Below are positions 58,096 through 64,000 of a DNA stretch of 64,000 bases, piece after piece. Where the stretch lies: NCBI RefSeq assembly GCF_039912695.1, contig NZ_JBDSPJ010000008.1:9054-73053 (forward strand), given 5' to 3'. The stretch is from Pseudolysinimonas_A sp039912695 (GTDB taxonomy: Bacteria; Actinomycetota; Actinomycetes; Actinomycetales; Microbacteriaceae). Position 1 is the stretch's first letter. Each line of letters begins with the position of its first letter. The notes beneath the pieces were generated by a model, which saw only the letters and a program-made list of their open reading frames with translations, searched no databases and was not told the origin of the DNA. The translations under genes and the position numbers were made by a program.

Positions 58096-59445
58096 TCAGG
58101 GAGTCGGCGTGGCCGTCACCGGGCGCGTCGCATCCACGACCGCCTGCCGGATCACGGTGTAGTCGGGATTCCCGGTCTTGATGAGCGGAGGCACGAAGTC
58201 AACCTTCGTCAGCGGCAGGTTCTTCGTCTTCGCCGCGAGTTCGACGAAGTACGCCAGCATCGACTGCGGGATGTCGGTCGACACGACCTGGGCGCCCGCC
58301 GTGGCGATCCCTTGGAATTTCAGCAGCACGGTCGCGGGATCCGCCTGCGCGAGGATCGCTTCCTGCACCTGACGCTGGCGTGCCATCCGTTCGTAGTCGT
58401 TGGAGCCGTAGCGCGAGCGGGAGTACCAGAGCGCCGTCTGCCCATCCATGTGCTGCAGCCCGGCCTCGATGTAGCCGATCGGCGGAGCCGCACTGCCGTC
58501 GTCATAGTTGTTCGAACCGATCGGCAGCCGTGCGGGCACGTCGATGTCGACGCCGCCCAGGGCGTCGATCAGGTCGGCGAACCCCTGCATGTCGATGAGG
58601 CCGTAGTACGGGATGGTGAGGCCCGTGACCCCCTCGGCGGCGTCGCGGACGGCCTCGATCCCCGGGTTGCTGGAGTGCTTCACGGCGTCGGGATACAGGT
58701 CCGGGTGCTCTTCGCCGTAGGTGTAGAGGTAGTCGATGAGGCAGTCATTGCCGCAGTCGTAGCCGTTGGGAAACGGGCCGTAGAGCGGGGAACCCGCGAC
58801 GAACGGCACCTGCTCGAGGTTGCGCGGAATACCGAAGATCGTTGCCGCGCCGGAGGTGGCGTCGATGCTGACCACCGAGATGCTGTCGGGGCGCAGGCCG
58901 TTGCGGTCGGGTCCGGCGTCACCGCCGAGCAGCAGGATGTTGTAGCGCCCGTCGATCGGCGGAACCGGCGGTCCGGGGGCGAAAATCCCGAGCAACCCGA
59001 TCGCCGAGACGGAGGTCGAGGCGATGAAGCCGGGCACACCGATCGTGAGCACGAGGGTCAGGACGCCGAAAGCGGCGACCAGCCCTCGGGCGCGCGGCGA
59101 GACATTGACGAACCGCACGAGCCGCAGGGTGTCGAGAGTCAGCACGACCCAGAGCACGGCGTAGAAGATCGCGATGACGACGAGGGTCACGAGCACGGCG
59201 GTATTCGTGACGGCCACCAACAGCGCGCTACGAGCTGCGACCGCCATCACGATTGCCACCACGACGAGCACCCACAGCACGATGGTCGCGCCCAGACCGA
59301 AGCGGCCCAGTCGACGATTGCCCGCGACGACCTGTGCCGAGCCGGGGATGAGGAGATTGAGCGCGACCAGCCACCACGCGCGCTTGGTCATCTCGGGGCG
59401 CGAGCGGGTGTCGGGATAGCGCACCGGCTGGTTGGCGGAACTCAC
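58096..59445 (-). CDS. LytR-CpsA-Psr (LCP) family glycopolymer transferase
   Basis: 449 residues. Several hydrophobic helices (about 25-165) anchor the protein. The extracellular LCP domain (about 185-430) has 'YNILLLGGDAGPDRNGLRPDSISVVSID', 'IFGIPRNLEQVP', 'YYGLIDMQGFADLIDALGGVDIDVP' and 'WYSRSRYGSNDYERMARQRQVQEAIL', which hold the Arg/Asp residues that bind polyprenyl diphosphate. LCP enzymes attach lipid-linked glycopolymers to peptidoglycan, so this is a natural last step for the locus. The GTG start overlaps the purE stop (GTGA), a housekeeping coupling also seen in related actinobacteria. Confidence 0.93.
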   Translation of the reverse strand: MSSANQPVRYPDTRSRPEMTKRAWWLVALNLLIPGSAQVVAGNRRLGRFGLGATIVLWVLVVVAIVMAVAARSALLVAVTNTAVLVTLVVIAIFYAVLWVVLTLDTLRLVRFVNVSPRARGLVAAFGVLTLVLTIGVPGFIASTSVSAIGLLGIFAPGPPVPPIDGRYNILLLGGDAGPDRNGLRPDSISVVSIDATSGAATIFGIPRNLEQVPFVAGSPLYGPFPNGYDCGNDCLIDYLYTYGEEHPDLYPDAVKHSSNPGIEAVRDAAEGVTGLTIPYYGLIDMQGFADLIDALGGVDIDVPARLPIGSNNYDDGSAAPPIGYIEAGLQHMDGQTALWYSRSRYGSNDYERMARQRQVQEAILAQADPATVLLKFQGIATAGAQVVSTDIPQSMLAYFVELAAKTKNLPLTKVDFVPPLIKTGNPDYTVIRQAVVDATRPVTATPTP

Positions 59446-59939
59446 GAGGTCGAAGCGAGCTTCTCGTTCTTCTCGGCGACCATGCGCTCGAGTCCTTCGG
59501 CGAAGTGCTCGAGCCGCTCGGTGAGCGCCGCGTCGGAGGTCGCCAAAATGCGCGCCGCCAGGATGCCGGCATTGCGCGCGTTGCCGATCGCGACCGTGGC
59601 GACCGGGATGCCGGACGGCATCTGCACGATCGAGAGCAGCGAGTCGAGGCCGTCGAGGTTCTTCAGCGGCACCGGAACCCCGATCACCGGGAGCGTCGTC
59701 ACGGCGGCCACCATCCCGGGAAGATGAGCTGCTCCGCCAGCTCCGGCGATGATGACCCGGATGCCGCGACCGGCCGCCTCGCGCGCGAAGTCGATCATGC
59801 CCTGCGGGGTGCGGTGGGCTGAGACGATCCGGAGCTCGTGGGCGATGCCGAACTCGTCGAGGGCTGCGACAGCATCCGTCATCACGGGCAGATCGGAGTC
59901 AGACCCCATGATGACGGCGACGAGCGGGCTGTCGGACAC
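59442..59939 (-). CDS. purE: N5-carboxyaminoimidazole ribonucleotide mutase
   Basis: About 165 residues. 'VAVIMGSDSDLPVMTDAVAALDEFGI', 'RIVSAHRTPQGMIDFAREA', 'IIAGAGGAAHLPGMVAA' and 'PVIGVPVPLKNLDGLDSLLSIVQMPSGIPVATV' are diagnostic for class I PurE. It moves the carboxyl group of N5-CAIR to C-4 in purine synthesis and works after PurK, encoded just upstream. GTG 59939 is favoured because TACCAT lies 7 nt before it; the ATG at 59948 lies within that box and would add three residues. Confidence 0.96.
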   Translation of the reverse strand: MSDSPLVAVIMGSDSDLPVMTDAVAALDEFGIAHELRIVSAHRTPQGMIDFAREAAGRGIRVIIAGAGGAAHLPGMVAAVTTLPVIGVPVPLKNLDGLDSLLSIVQMPSGIPVATVAIGNARNAGILAARILATSDAALTERLEHFAEGLERMVAEKNEKLASTS

Positions 59940-59946
59940 GAGCCCC

Positions 59947-59952
59947 ATGGTA
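59947..59952 (-). promoter_or_regulatory. -10 box TACCAT, 7 nt before GTG 59939 (leaderless)
   Basis: The hexamer contains the alternative ATG of purE, as happens also at 14808 and 62496. Confidence 0.4.
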
Positions 59953-59956
59953 CGGC

Positions 59957-61072
59957 TCAGTTCTCGAAGAACGCCGCCGCCGCGCGAGCGTCGCCGCGCA
60001 CCTTGTCGAGGTCGTCGCCGCTCGCCGTCACATGCCCGACTTTGCGTCCTGGACGGGAATCCTTGGCGTACGAATGGAACTTCACTCGGGGCTGTGCGGC
60101 CAGGGCCTGCGGGTAACGCTCAGGCATCGTCGCTCCGACCGGTCCGCCGACCACGTTGACCATGACGCTCCAGGGCTCGCGCGCCGACGGATCGCCCAGG
60201 GGCAGGTCGAGCACCGCTCTCAGATGCTGTTCGAACTGGCTCGTGACAGCCCCGTCGATCGTCCAGTGGCCACTGTTGTGCGGACGCATCGCGAGCTCGT
60301 TGACCAGCAGACGCCCGTCGTCGGTCTCGAACAGCTCCACCGCGAGAACACCGGTGACACCCAACCCGGTTGCAATGGATGTCGCCAGGTTCGCCGCTGA
60401 GCGCGCGAGATCGGCCGCTCCCGGCGCGGGTGCGACGACCTCGGTGCAGATCCCCTCCGTCTGAACGGTCTCGACGAGCGGCCAGGTCGCGATCTCGCCC
60501 GACGGGCGGCGGGCAACCAGTTGCGCCAACTCCCGACGAAACGGTACGAGCTCTTCGGCAAGGAGCGGTCCGGTCGCGGCTGCGAACCAGTCGGCAGCCT
60601 CGGCGGCATCCCGAACCACGCGCACTCCTTTGCCGTCGTAGCCGCCGCGCGGGGTCTTCACCACCGCGGCTCCGTCGTGCGCGACGATGAACGCCGCCAA
60701 GGCGGCCGCGTCACCAACCGCGGCCCAGGCAGGAATCGGAACGCCCAGAGCGCTCAGCCGCTCGCGCATGACGAGCTTGTCTTGGGCGACGGCAAGAGCG
60801 GCGGGTTCCGGCCGCACCGTCGCTCCCGCGGCAACGAGAGCGGCCAGCACGTCCTGCGGCACATGCTCGTGGTCGAAGGTGATCACATCGACGCCGGCCG
60901 CGAAAGCGAGCACCGTCGCCGAGTCGCGGTAGTCGCCGATTGCGGTCGCGACGAGCGCTGCCGACGAGTGCGGGGCTTCGGCAAGCACCCGGAGCTCGAT
61001 CCCCATTTCGACCGCGGGTTGGATCATCATTCGAGCGAGTTGTCCGCCCCCGATGACCCCGACGCGATGCAC
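59957..61072 (-). CDS. purK: N5-carboxyaminoimidazole ribonucleotide synthase
   Basis: 371 residues of ATP-grasp fold. 'VGVIGGGQLARMMIQPAVEMGI', 'DVITFDHEHVPQDVLAAL', 'VVKTPRGGYDGKGVRVV', 'LLVNELAMRPHNSGHWTIDGAVTSQFEQHLRAVLDLPLG' and 'VMVNVVGG' are the PurK landmarks. It carboxylates AIR with ATP and bicarbonate. The GTG start has TAGGCT 6 nt upstream on the minus strand. purE follows after a gap of under 20 bp. Confidence 0.96.
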   Translation of the reverse strand: MHRVGVIGGGQLARMMIQPAVEMGIELRVLAEAPHSSAALVATAIGDYRDSATVLAFAAGVDVITFDHEHVPQDVLAALVAAGATVRPEPAALAVAQDKLVMRERLSALGVPIPAWAAVGDAAALAAFIVAHDGAAVVKTPRGGYDGKGVRVVRDAAEAADWFAAATGPLLAEELVPFRRELAQLVARRPSGEIATWPLVETVQTEGICTEVVAPAPGAADLARSAANLATSIATGLGVTGVLAVELFETDDGRLLVNELAMRPHNSGHWTIDGAVTSQFEQHLRAVLDLPLGDPSAREPWSVMVNVVGGPVGATMPERYPQALAAQPRVKFHSYAKDSRPGRKVGHVTASGDDLDKVRGDARAAAAFFEN

Positions 61073-61078
61073 GCCATC

Positions 61079-61084
61079 AGCCTA
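61079..61084 (-). promoter_or_regulatory. -10 box TAGGCT, 6 nt before GTG 61072 of purK (leaderless)
   Basis: Minus strand: TAGGCT, GATGGC, then GTG. It is divergent from the GtrA promoter 35 bp away. Confidence 0.55.
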
Positions 61085-61118
61085 GCCAGGACCGCGTGGC
61101 CCCCCAGCTGCGCGCGGT

Positions 61119-61124
61119 TAGGGT
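61119..61124 (+). promoter_or_regulatory. -10 box TAGGGT, 6 nt before GTG 61131 (leaderless)
   Basis: TAGGGT, TGAGAG, then GTG of the GtrA gene. Confidence 0.5.
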
Positions 61125-61130
61125 TGAGAG

Positions 61131-61712
61131 GTGATCGACCGTCTCCGTGCCCTGATCGGGTTCGTCTGGGACCGAGTCATCCGTTACGTCCTCAAGTTCG
61201 GCGTCGTCGGGCTCGCCGGCTACGTGACCGATGTCGGAATTTTCAACTTCCTTCGTCTCGGGTTCGCGGGTGAAGGACATTTTCTGCAGCAGCCGATCGG
61301 CGCCAAGATCGTCTCGGTCGCGATCGCGACCCTCGTCACCTGGTTCGGAAACCGGTACTGGACCTTTCGCGAGCATCGTCGCAAGAACTTCGTGCTCGAG
61401 CTCTTTGAGTTCACGGTTGTCGGGGTGGGCGGCCTCCTGATCGGGCTGCTCTGCCTCTGGATCTCCCACTACCTGCTCGGCTTCAACAACATCGTCGCGG
61501 ACAACATCTCGGCGAACGTGATCGGCCTGATCCTCGGCACTGCCTTCAGATTCCTTCTCTACCGATACTGGGTCTACGGGCACCACCGCAAAGATGGGCT
61601 CACTGCGGTTGAGCACAAGACCGGTGCCGCGACGATGGCGATCTTCGAAGATGAGTCAAAGGCCTCACTGGATGCTGAGGCGCCGATTCGCCTCACCGAG
61701 CCGCGCGACTGA
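61131..61712 (+). CDS. GtrA-family membrane protein
   Basis: 193 residues with four hydrophobic helices. 'LKFGVVGLAGYVTDVGIFNFL', 'AKIVSVAIATLVTWFGNRYWTF', 'FELFEFTVVGVGGLLIGLLC'-like and 'NVIGLILGTAFRFLLYRYWVYG' segments give the GtrA topology. The 'N-R-x-W-x-F' motif is typical. GtrA proteins are thought to flip polyprenyl-phosphate sugars; in actinobacteria they appear next to mannosyl-phosphate enzymes and arabinogalactan genes. The polyprenol-phosphate mannose synthase gene lies 0.8 kb downstream. The C-terminal tail is hydrophilic. Confidence 0.88.
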   Translation: MIDRLRALIGFVWDRVIRYVLKFGVVGLAGYVTDVGIFNFLRLGFAGEGHFLQQPIGAKIVSVAIATLVTWFGNRYWTFREHRRKNFVLELFEFTVVGVGGLLIGLLCLWISHYLLGFNNIVADNISANVIGLILGTAFRFLLYRYWVYGHHRKDGLTAVEHKTGAATMAIFEDESKASLDAEAPIRLTEPRD

Positions 61713-61722
61713 GCCCAACCGG

Positions 61723-62481
61723 TCAGGCCGGGCGCACGTGTGTGACGTCACCGACCGAGACGGTGTGCCGGGTGCCGTGGGCGGCGAGTACCTCAAGACG
61801 CCCCGTTGCATCCAGGCCTGTTGCCGTTCCGACCAGAACATCGCCCGCCGCGAGCTCGACCCGAACACGGCGACCGATCGTGAGGCAGCGGGCTGCGATC
61901 CGATCCCGCACAACCCCCGCGGCCGGCGGCTCGTCGAGAAGGTCGCGCAGACCCGTCAGGTAGCCCGCCAGGATCCCGTCGACGACCTCGGGCCCGTGAT
62001 CCAAACCCGCCGCCGCAAGCGACGTCGCCGTCGGCACCGGCAGCTGATCGGCGGTCTGGGCGAGGTTGAGCCCGGCACCGACCACGGCATCCATCGATCC
62101 GGGTACGACTTCGACCAGCACGCCACAGACCTTGAGCTCGCCGAGCAGCACGTCATTGGGCCACTTCAGTCCGAAGCGTCCCGGCCAGACGGCAGCTAGC
62201 GAATCCGTGAGGGCGAGCCCCGCGAGAAGGGGCAACCACCCCGCAAGGGGATGGCGCAGCGCGTCGCGCACGAGCACTGAGGAGGCCAACGCCAGCCCAG
62301 GAGGCGCGACCCAGCTGCGATCAAGTCGGCCTCGTCCCGCGGTCTGATCGAGGGTGACGATCGTTGAGAACGAGGGGATTTCCGCGTCAGCGGCGAGAGC
62401 CATGAGGGCCGAATTCGTCGACGGCGTCGACCCGAGTATCCGCAGCTCGGGAACGGCTCGCACACTCAGCGGGAACTCCAC
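61723..62481 (-). CDS. birA: Biotin-[acetyl-CoA-carboxylase] ligase
   Basis: 252 residues. 'ILGSTPSTNSALMALA' opens the ligase domain, followed by 'VTLDQTAGRGRLDRSWVAPPGLALASSVLV' with the biotin-binding GRGR loop, 'RFGLKWPNDVLLGELKVCGVLVE', and 'VVGAGLNLAQTADQLP'. It attaches biotin to carboxylase carrier proteins. It has no N-terminal helix-turn-helix, so it is not a repressor. GTG 62481 has TAGGCT 6 nt upstream, overlapping the -10 box of the divergent mannose synthase gene. Confidence 0.95.
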   Translation of the reverse strand: MEFPLSVRAVPELRILGSTPSTNSALMALAADAEIPSFSTIVTLDQTAGRGRLDRSWVAPPGLALASSVLVRDALRHPLAGWLPLLAGLALTDSLAAVWPGRFGLKWPNDVLLGELKVCGVLVEVVPGSMDAVVGAGLNLAQTADQLPVPTATSLAAAGLDHGPEVVDGILAGYLTGLRDLLDEPPAAGVVRDRIAARCLTIGRRVRVELAAGDVLVGTATGLDATGRLEVLAAHGTRHTVSVGDVTHVRPA

Positions 62482-62487
62482 ATGCCG

Positions 62488-62493
62488 AGCCTA
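62488..62493 (-). promoter_or_regulatory. -10 box TAGGCT, 6 nt before GTG 62481 of birA (leaderless)
   Basis: Minus strand: TAGGCT, CGGCAT, then GTG. Its last two base pairs are shared with the opposite-strand -10 box at 62492. Confidence 0.55.
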
Positions 62494-62497
62494 GGAT
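62492..62497 (+). promoter_or_regulatory. -10 box TAGGAT, 7 nt before ATG 62505 (leaderless)
   Basis: TAGGAT, GGCCAGC, then ATG. The ATG at 62496 lies within the box and is therefore an unlikely start. Confidence 0.55.
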
Positions 62498-62504
62498 GGC
62501 CAGC

Positions 62505-63305
62505 ATGCCGAACGACGCCACGCTCCCCCGCGTGCTCGTGATCATCCCGACGTACGACGAGGCCGAGAGCCTTGAGGCGATCGTCGCGGCAGTTCTGCTC
62601 GCTTCACCCGACGCCGACGTGCTCGTCGTCGATGACGCCAGCCCGGATGGGACGGGCGAGATCGCCGACCGGCTGGCGAGCGCCGACCCGCGGGTCACCG
62701 TGCTGCACCGCACCGGCAAGGACGGTCTCGGACGGGCCTACGTCGCCGGATTCCGGGTCGCGCTGGAGCGCGGCTACGACCTCGTGGTCGAACTCGACGC
62801 CGACGGCTCGCACCCGCCCAGCGCCTTGCCCGCGTTGCTGGCGGCCGTCCGCGCAGACCCCGGCGTCGGGTTGTCGATCGGGTCGCGCTGGGTTCCAGGC
62901 GGCACACTGGTCGACTGGCCGATGTCGCGCCGCATCCTGAGCCGCGCCGCAAATTCTTATGCCCGAAAAATGCTCCGACTCGGCGTCCGGGACGTGACCG
63001 CCGGCTACCGCGTCTACCGCGCCGACGCCCTGCGCGGCTTTGCGCTCGACGAGATCGACTCCCGCGGGTACTGCTTCCAAATCGACATGACGGTGCGCAC
63101 GGCAGACGCCGGATGGGCGATCACGGAGTTGCCGATCGAATTCCGCGAGCGCACGGCGGGGCGTTCGAAGATGAGTTGGGCGATCGTGGCCGAGGCGATG
63201 CTTCGGGTCACGGGGTGGGGCGTCGCTCGACTGTTTCGTCCCCGTCCCACCGCTCAGCGCCAGGCACAGAGCGCCGTCGGTACGTCACCGGCCGCCCCCC
63301 GCTAG
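62505..63305 (+). CDS. Polyprenol-phosphate mannose synthase (DPM1/Ppm1-like GT2)
   Basis: 266 residues. 'VLVIIPTYDEAESLEAIVAAVL', 'VLVVDDASPDGTGEIADRL', 'VTVLHRTGKDGLGRAYVAGF', 'VVELDADGSHPPSALP' and 'GSRWVPGGTLVDWPMSRRILSRAANSYARKMLRLGVRDVTAGYRVYRADALRG' are diagnostic for the soluble Dpm1/Ppm1 catalytic domain. It transfers mannose from GDP-mannose to polyprenyl phosphate for use outside the membrane. It is not fused to the apolipoprotein N-acyltransferase domain found in some mycobacteria. A broken partial copy follows directly downstream. Confidence 0.93.
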   Translation: MPNDATLPRVLVIIPTYDEAESLEAIVAAVLLASPDADVLVVDDASPDGTGEIADRLASADPRVTVLHRTGKDGLGRAYVAGFRVALERGYDLVVELDADGSHPPSALPALLAAVRADPGVGLSIGSRWVPGGTLVDWPMSRRILSRAANSYARKMLRLGVRDVTAGYRVYRADALRGFALDEIDSRGYCFQIDMTVRTADAGWAITELPIEFRERTAGRSKMSWAIVAEAMLRVTGWGVARLFRPRPTAQRQAQSAVGTSPAAPR

Positions 63306-63390
63306 GGCGCAGTGGCACCGACCGTTCCGTGAGGCCGGTCCCGGAGGTTTGTAGGTTCCCGCCAAAGCCATGGGCGACCTGCTCGATAGG

Positions 63391-63731
63391 CTGAACGCCT
63401 ACGCACGAGCGGTGCTGCGGTTGGGGGTGCGCGACGTCACCGCGCCTACCGCGCCTACCGCGCCGACGTCTTGCGCGACGTGTCCCTCGACGAGATCGAT
63501 TCACGCGGCTATTGCTTTCAGATCGACGTGACGTTGCGCACCGTCGACGCCGGTTGGCGCATCGTCGAGCGGCCGATCGAGTTCCGCGAATGCACCTCGG
63601 GCCGCTCGAAGATGAGCAAGTCCATCGTGGTCGAGGCGATGTTGCGCGTCACTGCCTGGGGGATCGGGCGCCTGTTCCGGCCGCGCCGCGCGCTCAGCCC
63701 GTCAGCTGGGAAAGCTGCCGCCAATCGCTGA
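63391..63731 (+). pseudogene. Truncated, frameshifted tandem copy of the polyprenol-phosphate mannose synthase 3' half
   Basis: Bases 63391-63470 read 'NAYARAVLRLGVRDVTA' in one frame, matching 'NSYARKMLRLGVRDVTA' of the intact gene. From 63471 a different frame reads 'DEIDSRGYCFQIDVTLRTVDAGW...' through 'EAMLRVTAWGIGRLFRPR', matching the intact C-terminus. Counting codons between the shared Leu residues gives 50 nt here against 51 nt in the intact gene, so one base is lost near 63443. The N-terminal catalytic half (DxD region) is absent. The sequence has diverged from its parent in many places, so the duplication is not recent. Confidence 0.85.
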
Positions 63732-63751
63732 CCCTCCCGGCAGAGCGTGAT

Positions 63752-64000
63752 TCACGGCCCCGGATTGGTCACGGTGGCGCAGTTGTCCGACGCGGCCGGA
63801 CCGGCATAACTCAACCTGGTGTCGCTGCCCGCGCCGTCGTTCACCGCGACGACGCACACCTGATGGGACCCGACCGAAACCGACGCCGACAGGCTGAACC
63901 CGTGAGCATCCCCGATCCCCGGCAAGTTCAGCGCCGCCGAAAGCCCAGGACGCGCAGAACCTGCAACCCCCGACACGACCACCGCGCCATCAACCATCAA
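63752..64000 (-). CDS. C-terminal fragment of a secreted repeat protein (5' end beyond the window)
   Basis: 82 residues are visible, ending at a stop at 63752. The segment 'HQVCVVAVNDGAGSDTRLSYAG' with paired cysteines ('VCVVAVN', 'DNCATV') resembles a repeated extracellular beta domain found at the ends of actinobacterial cell-surface proteins with FG-GAP or hydrolase domains ('VCAYAINVG...' type). No start codon or domain beginning is in view, so function cannot be given. Reading direction is toward the pseudogene. Confidence 0.6.
   Translation of the reverse strand: MMVDGAVVVSGVAGSARPGLSAALNLPGIGDAHGFSLSASVSVGSHQVCVVAVNDGAGSDTRLSYAGPAASDNCATVTNPGP

Noticed and set aside
58312..59727. 471-codon plus-strand open frame opposite the LCP and purE genes
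   Set aside because: Low-complexity Asp/Arg/His sequence that is a mirror of membrane-helix codons; both minus-strand genes are well supported.
63471..63731. Independent small GT2 protein
   Set aside because: It is the 3' tail of a frameshifted duplicate of the mannose synthase; the catalytic half is missing.

Overview
The window is high-GC actinobacterial DNA. Signs of this are GTG/TTG starts, TAnnnT -10 boxes placed 6-8 nt before start codons (leaderless transcripts), a LytR-CpsA-Psr ligase, a GtrA protein and a polyprenol-phosphate mannose synthase. Microbacteriaceae is the best guess, from the purE/purK/GtrA/birA/LCP surroundings; this is an inference from gene content, not a phylogeny. 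Nearly all of the 64 kb is one very large cell-surface polysaccharide locus, flanked by an AraC-type regulator fragment on the left and purine, biotin and dolichol-type housekeeping genes on the right. There is no tRNA, rRNA, CRISPR array, phage or recognisable insertion sequence, and no gene-free stretch longer than about 220 bp.

Layout. 0.26-5.1 kb (-): two glycosyltransferase genes (one encoding two GT-A domains), a DegT aminotransferase and a hexapeptide acyltransferase. 5.3-9.8 kb (+): an ATP-grasp / SDR / metallophosphoesterase cassette, then an OafA-type O-acyltransferase. 9.8-13.5 kb: manA, an acyl-CoA dehydrogenase and a Wzy/ligase. 13.5-18.9 kb: Wzx, WbpD/WbpE/WbpB homologues, and HisF2/HisH2. 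18.9-25.3 kb: an acyltransferase, a secreted FG-GAP protein, and a second SDR / phosphoesterase / ATP-grasp cassette. 25.4-32.5 kb (-): an operon of 4,6-dehydratase-like SDR, aminotransferase, HisH2, a HisF2-WbpG fusion, a glycosyltransferase and a C-methyltransferase-like protein. 32.6-45.9 kb: WbpI-like epimerase, glycosyltransferases, an ABC exporter, a stand-alone WbpG homologue, a WbpA-like dehydrogenase and a class II glutaminase-WbpG fusion. 45.9-51.9 kb: a GT2/DUF2304/DUF2142 set and further glycosyltransferases. 51.9-58.1 kb: dTDP-rhamnose genes (rfbA, C, B, D), a Wzm/Wzt ABC-2 exporter and a glycosyltransferase. 58.1-64 kb: LCP protein, purE, purK, GtrA, birA, polyprenol-phosphate mannose synthase with a broken tandem partial copy, and the 3' end of a secreted protein gene.

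How the genes fit together. WbpA, B, E, D and I homologues are all present, though scattered, and would make UDP-ManNAc3NAcA. The HisH/HisF/WbpG system would then convert an N-acetyl group to an acetamidino group. Strikingly, the window has three different WbpG-type (PP-loop) amidotransferases, each with a different ammonia source: separate HisH/HisF encoded 20 kb away, HisH plus a HisF-WbpG fusion, and a class II glutaminase fused to a WbpG-like domain. The sugars would be assembled by about a dozen glycosyltransferases, decorated by O-acyltransferases and exported by one or more of Wzx/Wzy, Wzm/Wzt and an MsbA/PglK-like ABC exporter. LCP would attach the product to the cell wall.

The most interesting elements are the triple amidination set and the twice-occurring ATP-grasp/SDR/phosphoesterase cassette, whose function I cannot assign from known families.
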